A DNA stretch of 64,000 nt, from positions 21,659,934 to 21,723,933 of the forward strand of contig OX621252.1 of assembly GCA_951640165.1 (NCBI GenBank), in the 5' to 3' direction. The number at the start of each line of letters is the position of its first letter. Position 1 is the first letter of the stretch. Below the pieces are notes generated by a model, which searched no databases, was not told the origin of the DNA, and saw only the letters and a list, made by a program, of their open reading frames with translations. Below are positions 54,076 through 64,000 of the stretch, in pieces. The DNA comes from Pseudoips prasinana. Its lineage: Eukaryota; Arthropoda; Insecta; Lepidoptera; Nolidae. The position numbers and the translations under genes were made by a program.

Positions 54076-54273
54076 AGTCGAAACGTCAAGAAAAAAAATA
54101 TGAGGGTTGGAAGAAATTTTGTTTCTCCCTCTCTCCATCTTCCCCGTCTTCCCTTATGTGGAAAAATTTTAAAAGACTTTGACGTGGCTGCGTTCCCTGT
54201 AATCCATCAATAATTCCTCGGGAGACAGCTAATCCTTCCTTAACAAATTGGCCCCGTCTTATGTTCCTCTTCT

Positions 54274-54690
54274 TTGGGTATAAGGCCTCCCTCCTATGAT
54301 CCTCTAGATAATCCTTTTTCTCTACCTGAGCTGGAGGCTGTATTACATAATGTACAGGATTCAGCTCCAGGATTCGATGGTTTTCTCTACTCTTTTTATA
54401 AAATAATGGGTCCTCTTGGTCAGCAATATCTTTTAGATATAATAAACTTATGTTTCTCTCAGGGATGCGTCCCTAACAAATGGAAGACACAATTAATCAT
54501 TCCAATTTTAAAACCTGGGAAATTACAAAATAACCCAGATCACTATCGTCCTATACCTCTTTCTCCTGTTATATGTAAAATATTTGAGCACCTAATTAAA
54601 AACAGGTTGGAATGGTTCGTGGAAAATAGAGGTATTTTAGCGGAATCCCAGTTTGGTTTTCGTAAAGGATTTAGCACAATGCAACAGCCT
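54274..54690 (+). pseudogene. I-type LINE reverse transcriptase, N-terminal half
   Basis: Reads PELEAVLHNVQDSAPGFDGF, PNKWKTQLIIPILKPGK, HYRPIPLSPVICKIFEHLI and ESQFGFRKGFSTMQ, the early RT motifs. A frameshift at about 54676-54690 moves the continuation to the next frame (CNSLASFVTD). Confidence 0.8.
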
Positions 54691-55684
54691 CGCTAGCTTT
54701 GTGACCGATGCACGCATTGCCTGTAGTAAGAATAAATCTGTTCTTGCAGTTTTCTTGGACATTTCAGCTGCTTATGACAGTGTTCTTCTTTCAATACTCA
54801 GGACTAAGTTAAGTCAGCTGAGTATCCCAGTAAGGATGATTCATTGTATCTGCAATCTGCTATCAGGTCGCCTGATCAGCCTACACATTCCTGGGGAAAG
54901 GTATGGTCCCAGGTCAGTGTGGCGTGGATTACCGCAAGGCTCTCTCTTGAGTCTTTTATTGTACAATATTTATACATGTGACTTACGTAGGTCTCTCAAC
55001 ATCAATTGCCAAATTTTGCAATATGCTGATGATCTTTGTTTGTATGTTACTGATTCGTCCATTGAAGCTGCTAAAGAATCCATGCAGGTTTCTCTAGATT
55101 TTTTAAACAACTGGCTTTTCTCCCATGGTCTCCATTTATCTCCCCAAAAATGCTCATCAGTTATATTTACCCGTAAAAGAGTGATCCCACATGTTCACCT
55201 AGAAATTGAGAGATCTCCTATCAGAGTTGAGGATAGAGTAAAGTTTCTGGGTGTTACTTTAGACTCTAAATTATCTGGCGTTTCACATCTTAATTATATT
55301 ACTAACAAATGTAAAAAGAATGTAAATATGTTACGTGCACTTGCATTTGTTTGGTGGGGTGCTCACCCTTTCACTCTGAAACTTATCTACAATGCCACAA
55401 TAAGAAGCTTACTGGATTATGGCACTTTTTTACTTGAGCCCTGCAGTAAAATCGCGTTGGCTAAATTAGAGTCCATTCAGTCTAAGTCACTCCGTATTGT
55501 TCTGGATTGCATGAAATCCACGCCCATCAATGCTTTGCGGGTGGAGAGTGGAGACGCTCCCCTTGTTATTCGTAGACAATATCTTGCAGAAAAATATGTT
55601 TTTAAGGCATATTTTCTCAAAAATCACAACATATTGTCAAAACTGTCTGAATTAGTTAGTTTATATGATCAGAGTGAGTATTGA
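54676..55684 (+). pseudogene. I-type LINE reverse transcriptase, catalytic half
   Basis: Continues with VFLDISAAYDSV (first catalytic Asp), GLPQGSLLS and YADDLCLYV (the other two Asp), then FLGVTLDSKLSG. It extends through a thumb and connection region and stops at TGA (55682-55684). The catalytic residues themselves are intact. The stop falls before RNase H. Confidence 0.85.
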
Positions 55685-55829
55685 AAGCACAAAGCAAGCC
55701 CTCTAATTCTAAATTCATTTAAAAAGATTAGTATGGTAGAGATGAATTCCTCTATTTACCAGTGCACTAAATTCCCATTGTATGACTTCCCATAAATTCC
55801 AATTTTATTCCAAATTTTATTCCTCACAT

Positions 55830-56785
55830 TGGCATAGATAAACAAACTATTCATGCCAATTATGTTTTCTCTTCTATTGTTTATGATAAATGGAGAGACT
55901 ATCATAATTTTTTTACAGATGCTTTAAAGTTATCTGATGATAGTAAAACAGGTGTTAGTGTATATTATTTAAATTCTCAATTTTTTTTAAAGTTTCAGTG
56001 TCCCCCAGAGGCTTCTGTTTTTACTGGGGAGTGCATAGGTATCCTTGAGGCATGTGTATTTATCCTATCTCATAATACTATATCCAAAGCTGTTATTTTC
56101 TCAGACTCCAAAAGTGCCTTGGCTGCTATTGTCAAAAATCCTTTTAAAGATTCCCTTCGCTCTCCTATTATACTGGAAATAAAAAAAATGTCTTCATTCT
56201 TTCTCTATAAAGAATGTAGAGGTCATATTAGTATGGATCCCTGGGCATTCAGGTATAAGAGGTAATGAGTGTGCAGATGCATATGCTAAGGCTGCTATTA
56301 CCAGCAATTTGGCTGATCCTAAATATTTTTCGGTGCAGGTGTATGATCTACTCCACCTTCCCAAAACTGATATGCATAAGTCCTGGCAATGCTCTTGGAT
56401 CGAATCAAGTAAGACCAAGGGCCATTGGTATGCCTCTATTCAAGCAGAAATACCCTCTAAACCATGGTTCTACAAATACAAAAAAGTTCCTAAATTTGTA
56501 ACTTCAGTTTTTTGCAGAATCCGTCTTGGCCATTGTTGTACCCCTGTCTTCCTTCATAAAATTAGGATTCGTGACAATTCCTTGTGTGAATGGGGATTAG
56601 ATGATGGATCCCTGCATCATATTTTGCTTAAATGTCACTTAAATAAACCTTTCTCATTTGCGAATATTTCTTCTTTAAACGTTCACCATACTCTAAATGT
56701 ACGTCACCTTCTTTCATTATTTCCTAATCCCTTAATGATAAATGCTTTTATTAAATTTATATCGACTAACATGATAAAATTATGA
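55830..56785 (+). pseudogene. I-type LINE RNase H and C-terminal region
   Basis: One frame reads SVFTGECIGILEACVFILS and VIFSDSKSALAAI (RNase H Glu and Asp motifs). After a frameshift near 56185-56225 another frame gives VWIPGHSGIRGNECADAYAK (catalytic His and Asp). It runs to MIKL and a stop at 56785, with RIRLGHCCTPVFLHK and HHILLKCHLN near the end. RNase H after RT points to the I group rather than jockey, CR1 or RTE. Confidence 0.75.
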
Positions 56786-56869
56786 TATTTATGATTATTG
56801 TCTTTGTTGATACGTAATTTATGTATTTCTATTCACTAACTCATATTTGTGTTTGTCTTTTGTTACAGG

Positions 56870-57740
56870 CTCTAAACTAGTGCCACAAAAATAAAATATT
56901 AATTAGCCTTTGTAGTTTTCCATGAGCAGTCAACAAACACGTGACACTGGCAGAAATTGATGAAAACACCAGCAGATTGCCATAAAACAAAAAAAAACTT
57001 CACTTAAACTTATGTTATTAGGTAGCTTGAAAGATACATTAGACAAGGAATTATTAACATCGAGTGGAATTCCTTGATTTGGTACAAATTCATCTGCTTT
57101 ATAAGGTTGAAGAAGTTACGGTTTGCCAATTTAAGAATCCTCCTTGCACTTCTTTTCATTCTGATTAATATATTATTATAATCACTAACTATAATAATAG
57201 ACCAAATAAATAACCACTACAATACAATATTCACTTTGGTGACAAGCTTGCATCACGGCCGGCACATGTCTTTTTGTTAAAAACTTCGGCACACGAGCGC
57301 GCTGAAGCCCGCCGCCCCGTGCCCCGTTCCATGCGTCCCTCGTGAACCCCGAATAGGCCTCTCAGACACCGTACCTAGTGCCGGTTTAAGGATATTTAAG
57401 AGACGCAAGATAGTTGTCACGAAAACATGATAAAAACTTGACAAATTAAGTACGATATTCAATGGACACGATAAGATCGGTGAACTGAACTCAAAGTATA
57501 CGTGGTAAATTATACGCTGAACACTAGCGCCCTCCAAATTTCAGTCTGACGATGGCGGAACTATATTATACGCTAAAAGGCATTCTACTGATGGAATTAC
57601 GTCCATGCCAATTTTTCGCCCTTGGGTTCTAATGATCATAAGGGACCCTTGGGCTAAAAATGGGGGTCGGTCAATCTTGCGTCCGTATACCGGACGCACA
57701 AAGTCAGTCGGACGCAGCATCATCGGTAAATAACGCCATG
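56870..57740. other. LINE 3' UTR remnant and unclassified DNA
   Basis: Probably LINE-derived up to about 57200, then DNA without a recognised feature. A GGACGCA word recurs at 57700-57760. Confidence 0.3.
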
Positions 57741-57762
57741 TAGGACGCAACATGTCCTTCAA

Positions 57763-57765
<3 letters not shown>

Positions 57766-57801
<36 letters not shown>
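57766..57801. repeat. TA microsatellite
   Basis: About 36 bases of TA. Confidence 0.95.
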
Positions 57802-57804
<3 letters not shown>

Positions 57805-57805
<1 letters not shown>

Positions 57806-58185
57806 GAACACCTAATACACTGCCACCTAATCCCAAAACTAGACAGAGCAGAACAGAACTTTTCTATGGCAACCAGACAGGTAACCATTATAGGTATAGA
57901 ACAGATAACTGATATTTTTCAACCATACTTACTTAAAAAATGTAGAATATTTTATATGTTCAATCCATTCATGGTACAGACCATCTTTGAATCCAGACAG
58001 TCCACAAAATACGCAAAAAGCTTTTAGTAGAGAGCGCTATCGTACTTAATTAGCATGTTTGCATGGCTAGTGAAAAAACTATTTCGCGGAATTTGCTAAC
58101 GGTTGTTATACAAGTTTACATCGTTGTGATGTATTAATATTGCTTGAAAGAAATCTGCAATTTCTTAGAAATCGAACGCATTTTA
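57805..58185. other. No supported feature
   Basis: No motif recognised. Confidence 0.4.
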
Positions 58186-58194
58186 GTATACAAT

Positions 58195-58388
58195 TTTCCT
58201 CTTTTGTTTGCAGTGACCGAACAACTTCGTTTAAAATGTCATTATTCGGGGCATTTATGTTACCCCAACCTCATATATAAATAAAACTGTCAATTGTCCT
58301 CTTTTGTTTGCAGTAACCGAACAACTTGCGAGTAAGATGTAATTATTCGGGATATTTTTGTTATATAACCTCATATATAAAGAGACCT
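58195..58388. repeat. Tandem duplication, 101-bp period
   Basis: CCTCTTTTGTTTGCAGTGAC at 58198 and CCTCTTTTGTTTGCAGTAAC at 58299 start two similar units, each with CCGAACAACTT, ATTATTCGGG and AACCTCATATATAAA. Confidence 0.9.
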
Positions 58389-58480
58389 GTTATTTTGTTT
58401 CATGTGCATGGTCCATGGTCCATGGGTAAAAATGAGCCCTGGATAATTTAAAATTTAAACCGAAGTACGCTTGCTTCTAA

Positions 58481-58777
58481 CTACATATTATCATTTTGAA
58501 AATTTGTAATCAGTGCAGGTTTTTTGCATCGGATTACCAATTTCATTTTGAGCACAGGAAAGTCAAGCCGTTCAAAAGTTGCAAATATGTAATTTTCTAG
58601 GTAGTGGCGGTGTTTTCGACTAGTTGCCGGTATATCCACTCCTAGAACATTAAAATAGCTGTCTTGATTTAATGAGTGATGTCTCATCATGAAGATGAAT
58701 ACAACCGTATTGACCAAGCCCCTTGCTTTTACTTTTTCGTTATCGTGTAGCGCTACCGAGACTGTCTCGCTCGCCAC
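58481..58777 (-). CDS. Unrecognised 98-codon ORF, weak
   Basis: Reads MASETVSVALHDNEKVKARG to ITNFQNDNM with mixed composition, longer than most chance frames in this AT-rich DNA. No family motif, signal peptide or membrane span. A GC-richer patch surrounds its start. It may be a transposon fragment or chance. Confidence 0.15.
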   Translation of the reverse strand: MASETVSVALHDNEKVKARGLVNTVVFIFMMRHHSLNQDSYFNVLGVDIPATSRKHRHYLENYIFATFERLDFPVLKMKLVIRCKKPALITNFQNDNM

Positions 58778-58799
58778 GCATACGTGGGAAAAAGAAAAC

Positions 58800-59255
58800 T
58801 ATACTGAAACCGACAAAATCTGAATTTTCGTATTCTCCTATTTCCTCATCCAGAAGTTTGTCGATATGAATTTTATTTTTCAGTATTCATAGGATAATAA
58901 AATACGCTATGTACAACCCTTTTATTATTCCATCAGATCTTTTTTAAATAGGTGACTTTCTGTTGAATTTTGGAGGGTCATATATAACGTGTAGTAAAAT
59001 AGGCTAATCCGCATAAATGAAACGGTCGTCAATTTACAAAATAACGTCTTTCATAATTCCGAATGGTCGAAAATTTCGAATATTACAACTCTGACTTATC
59101 ATTATTCCTAGTTTTATAATTCCTAAATTTCAATATTCCTAACGTTTATCATTTCTATTCTCAAAATACCGCGCTTCAATAGATCGAATAACAAAAAGTC
59201 CGACTTAATGATAATTCGAAACATCAAATATACGAATAAAAATATTTTGTTTCCC
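58800..59255. other. No supported feature
   Basis: Several short AATTCCGAA-like words recur, also at 60440-60660, suggesting the flanks of the next array are themselves related. No gene. Confidence 0.3.
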
Positions 59256-59257
59256 CA

Positions 59258-60250
59258 GTCACAGTTCTAACCTAACCTAACCCAAATGAATCACCAACAA
59301 TATAGGGATCTGGCACTCGGCGGCCGCATGAAACATGCAGGCAGGCAGGCATGCAACATGCAAGCAGGCATGCAACATGCAAGCAGGCATGCAACATGCA
59401 AGCAGGCAGGTATGCAGCATGCAACATGCAAGCAGGCATGCAACATGCAGCAAGCATTGTTTCCGTCACGGCTCCGGCGCTGCGAGGTTTGGCCGGCCCC
59501 ACGCGAGCTTATCATCGCAGATGGTTTAAACGCTCACCACTGCAGCTTCGGCTTGCTTTTTTTTGTCTTCCCGGTCACAGTTCTAACCTAACCCAAATGA
59601 TTCACCAACAATAGAGGGGATCTGGCACTCGGCGGCTGCATGCAACATGCAAGCAGGCAGGTATGCAGCAAGCAGGCAGGTATGCAGCATGCAAGCAGGC
59701 ATACAGCATGCAAGCAGGCATGCAACATGCAAGCAAGCATTCAGCATGCAAGCAAGTATGCAGCATGAAAGCAAGCATGCAAGCAGGAATGCAGCAAGCA
59801 AGCAGGCATGTACATGCAAGCAGGCATGTAACATGCAGCAAGCATTGTTTCAGTCACGGCTCCGGAGCTACGGGGTTTGGGCGGCCCCACGCGAACTTAT
59901 CATCGCAGATTGTTTAAACGCTCACCACTGCAGCTTCGGCTTGCTTTTTTTTGTCTTCCCGGTCACAGTTCTAACCTAACCTAACCCAAATGATGATGAC
60001 AATAGAGGGGATCTGGCACTCGGCGGCTGCATGCAACATGTAAGCAGGCAGGTATGCAGCATGCAAGCAGGCATGCACCATGTAAGTAGGCATGCAGCAT
60101 GCAAGCAAGCATGCAAGCAGGCATGCAGCATGCAGGCAGGCATGCAGCATGCAAGCAGGAATGCAGCAAGCAAGAAGGCATGCAACATGCAAGCAGGCAT
60201 GCAACATGCAGCAAGTATTATTTCTGGCACGGCTCCGGCGCTGCGGGGTT
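59258..60250. repeat. Three-unit higher-order tandem repeat with ATGCAAGCAGGC subrepeats
   Basis: Units start at about 59258, 59573 and 59961 with GTCACAGTTCTAACCTAACC. Each unit then has GGGATCTGGCACTCGGCGGC, a variable run of ATGCAAGCAGGC or ATGCAACATGCA subrepeats, and CAGCAAGCATTGTTTC-like and GGCTCCGGCGCTGCG segments. The first two also share GTTTAAACGCTCACCACTGC. Cys- or His-rich ORFs on both strands are artefacts of the 12-base period. A GC-rich tail lies at 60245-60345. Confidence 0.92.
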
Positions 60251-60349
60251 TAGGCGGCCAGCCTCAGCCGCGGCGGCGGGCCTTCAAACCATCTGCTCCT
60301 CAGCTCGCGGGCCGCCCCTCCCCTCCGCGCCTACGCGAGCTTAAATTAC

Positions 60350-60960
60350 GCTCTAGGGTAGGGCAGACAAGACTACGTGAAGTCGGTTTTGCAGCGATTC
60401 GTTTCTGTCACAAAATTTTGTAGCACAACGTGTTGATTTTTAGTTTATTCGAAGTATTGAAATGCGGAATGTCGTTTTTCGGACCGAGAACTCTTCGATC
60501 ATGTGGCTCTTAGAACGTATGAAAATCGGAATACTAACAAATCGCATTTACGACTTTCGGAAAGATAAATTTCGTGATATTTAATACAATTCTTAGGTAT
60601 TATGAAATTCGGACTTTGGAAATTGGAACATCAAAATTCGGAATAAAATATTTCGGAGTATTTGGGTGTTCCCCCAAATAACCACTAAACAACGTCACAT
60701 GCTTCTGTCCAATCGTTCTCAATAAATAGTACGCTTCGTATAGGTACGAAGTACATACCTATAACAAATTGCGCATAGGTATAATTGCTAGTTCCGACAT
60801 CCGTTATTGTGGGAACGTAAATTGATAGATAAACAGTTTGTTTATTATTAAATATTGCTACTTTAAGGTAGCATAGATGGTACAGGTAGCTTAAGTATGT
60901 TTTAGTATTATATTATTAAACAAACGTGAAGGCCATTTATAATTTTATTTAAAGGTAGTA
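60350..60960. other. No supported feature
   Basis: Beyond the GC-rich tail the DNA is AT-rich and featureless to me. Confidence 0.35.
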
Positions 60961-60966
60961 TAATAC

Positions 60967-61393
60967 TGTACCGAGCGGTGGGTCAGGGGATTGGTGAAAC
61001 TAGTGTTTTCAAGGGAACTTTATTGGCGTCGACAGTGACAGTTGGGTCACCACTAAGATCACGGAACACACGTACTTAGAGTCCCGGCGACTAGCACTCT
61101 GTTACAGTCCACACGTGGCGCACTTCAGAGTCCACGTGACGAGCACTGCCAAAGCCAAAGTCCCGACGTACACTGTTCACTTCTCACTGTGTAGGGAATA
61201 CTTGACACTGATCACTTGCTCAGTTTTCCACTTTAGTTCTACCTGTTAATTCGCCTTCGATTGTCCTTGAGTTAGAACTCACCGTTCTGCTTTAACCGTC
61301 CGCTTATATACCCCCTAATTTGTTCCAAATTTTAAACATTTCGAAAGTTTTTTCGAAGATTTTTGTTTCGCGAATCTTCGCCTAAGTATATGA
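60967..61393 (-). mobile_element. Candidate LTR (solo), borders not fixed
   Basis: Minus strand: GGGGGTATATAAGCGGAC (TATA box, about 61296-61313), a GC-richer transcribed part, and GCCAATAAAGTTCCC (polyadenylation signal, about 61016-61030). Possible ends are TGTCATATAC at 61393 and CGGTACA at 60967. No target duplication was found and no internal retrovirus-like genes are present. Confidence 0.45.
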
Positions 61394-61499
61394 CAGATTA
61401 ATCGTAGGTAATGCTTCTGTCCTTGTCTTCACCTGTCGATTTCTTTTCATTCAGCATTTTTTCCAAAATAATGGTTGAATATTTTCAAGAACAGAACTA

Positions 61500-61815
61500 A
61501 GAATCACTTCTTATCTCTTTAATTTATGTATATAATAGATATGTAGGTTTTATGTAGTTTATTATTTATATAAATATATATATATATATTTTATTAGGTA
61601 TTGTATGTAAATATTTGTGTGTATTTTATCAATATTTTTAATTTAATATTTTATTGTACACTGTTTGTACCCATTATTTAATAATTTCACTCTCCTAATG
61701 GTTTGCTGGAAGAAAATTCATAAATGAATTAAGCTCGCCTATGTACATGGCTTTTCTTTGTAAAATTTTATTTAAATGTATGTTTCTGTGTGCAATAAAG
61801 AATAAAAAAAAAAAG
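61500..61815 (+). mobile_element. LINE 3' UTR and poly(A) tail
   Basis: AATGGTTTGCTGGAAGAAAA, GAATTAAGCTCGCCTATGTA and GTGCAATAAAGAATAAAA follow the plan of the 20.7-kb LINE tail. A tract at about 61804-61814. Confidence 0.65.
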
Positions 61816-61819
61816 AACA

Positions 61820-62035
61820 TGGCCATTTTTTATATTCATGTAAATCCGTGATCAGCCATATATCTACGGTTATCATAATCTATGGACGTTTTAGGTGAAT
61901 CACTGAAAATCAGCGAAAGCTGTGAATCAGGTGAAAATAGTTAATTCTATAGATAAGTATTTTTAGTTTATACCTACTAATATCATTTAAATAGATATCT
62001 TCTTAACACATCGAAACTTTCTATACCTTCCTCAT
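61820..62035. other. No supported feature
   Basis: No motif recognised. Confidence 0.4.
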
Positions 62036-62040
62036 AACAC

Positions 62041-62275
62041 CTGAAAGAAGTCCACTGGTGAAGAAAAGCCTCCCACAAGAATCATCTTGGGGGGATTTGC
62101 CACAATCGCCACGCTTGGCAGACGGATTGGCGATCGTAGTATGCAAGTCATAGTACTCAAGAAGAAGCTGCTGACCGTCTTCTGGTAGATATTATCTCGG
62201 GTCGTTTTCTACATTCCGCACACGATGAGATGTGTTGGTGATATTTTGATATTTGACGCCGTCACCACCCAGCCT
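62041..62275 (-). mobile_element. Internally deleted RTE derivative
   Basis: Minus strand: GGTGACGGCGTCAAATATC (5' end), GGCGATTGTGGCAAATCCC, the junction AAGATGATTCTTGTGGGAGG, and the RTE 3' end GAAGAAAGTCC-like. Same junction word as 43830. Confidence 0.7.
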
Positions 62276-62279
62276 AAAC

Positions 62280-62725
62280 CATTTCTTAATAAGCGGTTTA
62301 TTAAGTTCTGTATAAAAACCGATCTGTCACTCACTGATCTCTGAGGTCCATCTGTCACTGTCCAATTTTCAATACTTTAAGTAGATACATACCGAATTAT
62401 GTATTATATGTATAAAGTTGAACCTGACAAGAGGGCAGTGTGAACTCGATATTGCGATGAGAAATGTAAAGAGCCGAAGAAATGGATTAACTAGCAGGAA
62501 GACAAAAAGTAATGATCACATAAAATTCCTCGTAAGTCTAAGGTATGTATTGTACAGACTATTATGAAGGCCAGACTCTAGCCACGCGACGATAGCCGGT
62601 TCAGTCTAGTTTCTCAGATCACCTTCTGGGTTAGTTTGTTTACAACTGTTGTTTAGTCTGGTGGTAGCAGCTGCGCAACCAACAGATGTCGAAGTGCTTG
62701 TTTTCGACGTCATGCATCTGGTTAA
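62280..62725. other. No supported feature
   Basis: A 66-codon frame at 62649-62849 runs into the MITE that follows and is not accepted. Confidence 0.35.
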
Positions 62726-62729
62726 ACTA

Positions 62730-63235
62730 CACTGCTCATCAAAAAAATCGGCTCACCCAATATTTTTAACATTTATTGATTGTTATTCAGATTCGCTGAT
62801 ATACATTTTTTTTTGTTTTGAGGGTCAAGATATTTGTCATCATGTTTGACGTAAATTTTATTGCACTTCAAGGTACATAACAAATTTTAATACAACAATT
62901 TACGATTTTTATTTTTACTAGCTGTGCCCCGCGGTTTTACCCGCGTTAAACTATAAATTATAGCAAATGTGTTAATCTAGGGTGTCAGCTAACAGCTTAC
63001 CAAATTTTATTAAAATAGCTTCAGCCGTTTAGACGTGAAGAAGTAACAAACATTGAATAATATTAATTAAGTGTGATGATAAAAAAGAGTTTAACATTTT
63101 AATGGTGTCCAAAAAAGCTTATATTGTTACAAATAAGTAAGATTAGTTAAACGTTTAAATTCTCTTAGATTTTCTAAAGGATAAACATAATTTTCGGAAA
63201 AAATGCAGGTGGGCCGATTTTATTGATGACTGGTG
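62730..63235. mobile_element. TA-flanked MITE (506 bp) hosting a Helitron-like insert
   Basis: Ends CACTGCTCATCAAAAAAATC and its inverted, slightly diverged partner (GATTTTATTGATGACTGGTG at the right). TA stands at 62728-62729 and 63236-63237. No transposase. TIR style and TA target suggest a Tc1/mariner-derived element. Confidence 0.75.
62918..63076 (-). mobile_element. Short Helitron-like element nested in the MITE
   Basis: On the minus strand it starts TCACACTTAATTAATATTAT after A, includes TTGTTACTTCTTCACGTCTA, and ends CGCGGGTAAAACCGCGGGGC, then ACAGCTAG and T (62918-62921 is CTAG). Confidence 0.7.
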
Positions 63236-63403
63236 TAGTTAGCTGGTGACTTCTTATGATTTGTAGAATATTATGCAAAGTAAAGTAAACCCACTTAATA
63301 TTATGAATACAGTTCGGCAATATGAAAGGACCGCGGGCTGAATTAAATAAACAAAATATTGTGAATTCGCAAAATAATTTGTTAAATTCCCACCCAGGAC
63401 AGA

Positions 63404-63885
63404 TACTTAGTGTACATGAACATGTCTGTTTGTACTGAGTCTGGCTGTAAATTTATTTATTATCTATTGTTATCAAGTACTCAATAGCCGCGCAACGGTT
63501 ATGACGTAGCTGCTATGTTATAATACTATGATTATTTATTTGATTAGTGATTATCATTTTATTAATTACTATAATAATTTTACATCTTAAAACTATTAAT
63601 AATCGATATTATACTTTCAAATGGTTGTCACTGATAAAAGTATAAATAGGGTAGGAGAATTATTAAGATGGGATTCTTTGTACGACGGTAGATGAGAACG
63701 TTACTCTGTTCGATTAAATATTGTGTGTGGAAAATATGTCGAAGTTTTAATGTGCAGAACCTACGAGTGCGTAACACTATATAAGTATGTATTTACAAAA
63801 GAAAAATACTAAATATAGTATATATGGTTTCCATAGTACAAACTCTGCTTAGTTTGGGATCAGATGGCCGTGTGTGAATAATGAC
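63404..63885 (+). mobile_element. SINE family B, split by an LTR
   Basis: GGACAGATACTTAGTG, GAACATGTCTGTTTGTACTG and AGTCTGG precede the LTR. ATAAGTATGTATTTACAAAA, GCTTAGTTTGGGATCAGATG and GCCGTGTGTG follow it. Joined across the insert, the order is that of 4165-4345. Confidence 0.8.
63468..63776 (+). mobile_element. Solo LTR (309 bp) with 4-bp target duplication
   Basis: Begins TGTTATCAAG and ends GCGTAACA, so the ends are TGTTA and TAACA. CTAT flanks both sides (63464-63467, 63777-63780). TATAAATAGG at 63641-63650 is a TATA box and GATTAAATA near 63712 a possible polyadenylation signal. No internal region, so this is a recombination product. A 4-bp duplication fits Gypsy-type elements, but orientation and family are inferred. 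Confidence 0.75.
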
Positions 63886-63929
63886 CCAGGGTATTATTTA
63901 ACTTTTTATAATTTTGAGAGTTGACTGAC

Positions 63930-64000
63930 TGGGGATATTTTTTAAGTCAATGCCCGCATTAATTATATTAATCCCTGTGTCACAGTTTACCTTACAAACA
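63930..64000. mobile_element. SINE family C fragment at window edge
   Basis: TATTAATCCCTGTGTCACAG resembles the end of the body seen at 25150-25170. Cut by the window end. Confidence 0.4.

Larger units (their letters stand above)
54190..56860 (+). mobile_element. I-group (RNase H-bearing) LINE, 5' truncated and broken
   Basis: Contains, in order, RT, connection and RNase H regions and a C-terminal zinc-binding region, with the endonuclease missing at the left. Several frame changes show it is dead. The 3' UTR continues past 56785 to an uncertain end near 56860-57200. Confidence 0.75.

Noticed and set aside
59265..59285. Telomere-like TAACC repeats
   Set aside because: Only two or three units, part of a tandem unit repeated in the array. 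Not evidence of a telomere.
59272..60423. Cys/His/Met-rich ORFs (CMPACMLHA-like) and MQHASRHATC-like ORFs
   Set aside because: The 12-base ATGCAAGCAGGC period keeps all frames open. The composition is an artefact, not a metal-binding protein.
60967..61393. Complete LTR retrotransposon
   Set aside because: No gag, pol or second LTR is present. At most a solo LTR with unresolved borders.
62649..62849. 66-codon ORF beginning MFSLVVAAAQ
   Set aside because: It runs across the border of a TA-flanked MITE, so it cannot be an old conserved gene.

Overview
This window looks like an AT-rich lepidopteran (moth or butterfly) nuclear genome. I base this on the repeat content: tRNA-headed SINEs, RTE- and jockey/CR1-type LINEs, short Helitron-like elements ending in a GC-rich hairpin plus CTAG, and a mariner transposon, all lying in low-GC DNA. 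There are no operons, ribosome binding sites, CRISPR arrays or other prokaryotic features. Almost everything recognisable is a mobile element or a tandem or inverted repeat. No complete host gene is visible.

Layout. 0-12 kb: a decayed LINE tail, a tandemly duplicated LINE 3' region, scattered SINE, Helitron and MITE copies, and a dead THAP zinc-finger remnant at 11.3-11.5 kb. 12.1-13.9 kb: a 1.76-kb non-coding element with terminal inverted repeats, TA flanks and about ten internal copies of a TATTACCGACC-like motif. 14-17 kb: LINE scraps, a very GC-rich minisatellite (14.63-15.42 kb) whose units change orientation, a truncated RTE copy and a 5S rRNA-derived SINE ending in a perfect palindrome. 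17.4-20.83 kb: a LINE with an intact 982-codon endonuclease/reverse transcriptase ORF and a long pure poly(A) tail. 21-37 kb: a dense patchwork of SINEs, Helitron-like elements, RTE fragments, a 136-bp-period degenerate tandem array and a hairpin MITE.

37.65-40.99 kb: a SINE split by a nearly intact RTE retrotransposon with a 12-bp target duplication and one in-frame TAG. 41-50 kb: LINE tails, MITEs and other repeats, plus a candidate first coding exon with a splice donor and CCAAT-rich upstream DNA (about 46.04-46.46 kb). If that exon is real, the DNA downstream may be its first intron. 50.49-51.78 kb: a structurally intact mariner element encoding a complete D,D34D transposase. 52.6-64 kb: microsatellites, tandem duplications, an array of splice-donor-like repeats, a broken RNase-H-bearing LINE, a higher-order ATGCAAGCAGGC repeat, two LTR candidates (one a well-bounded solo LTR) and a TA-flanked MITE carrying a Helitron-like insert.

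Together the elements show who depends on whom. The autonomous RTE supplies both ends of short internally deleted copies that were amplified around the window. LINEs probably supplied the machinery for the tRNA- and 5S-headed SINEs. The mariner, TA-MITE and TTAA-MITE groups are cut-and-paste elements. Nested insertions (RTE in SINE, LTR in SINE, Helitron-like in MITE, MITE in RTE derivative) give relative ages. Family names rest on motifs read by eye. No database search was possible.
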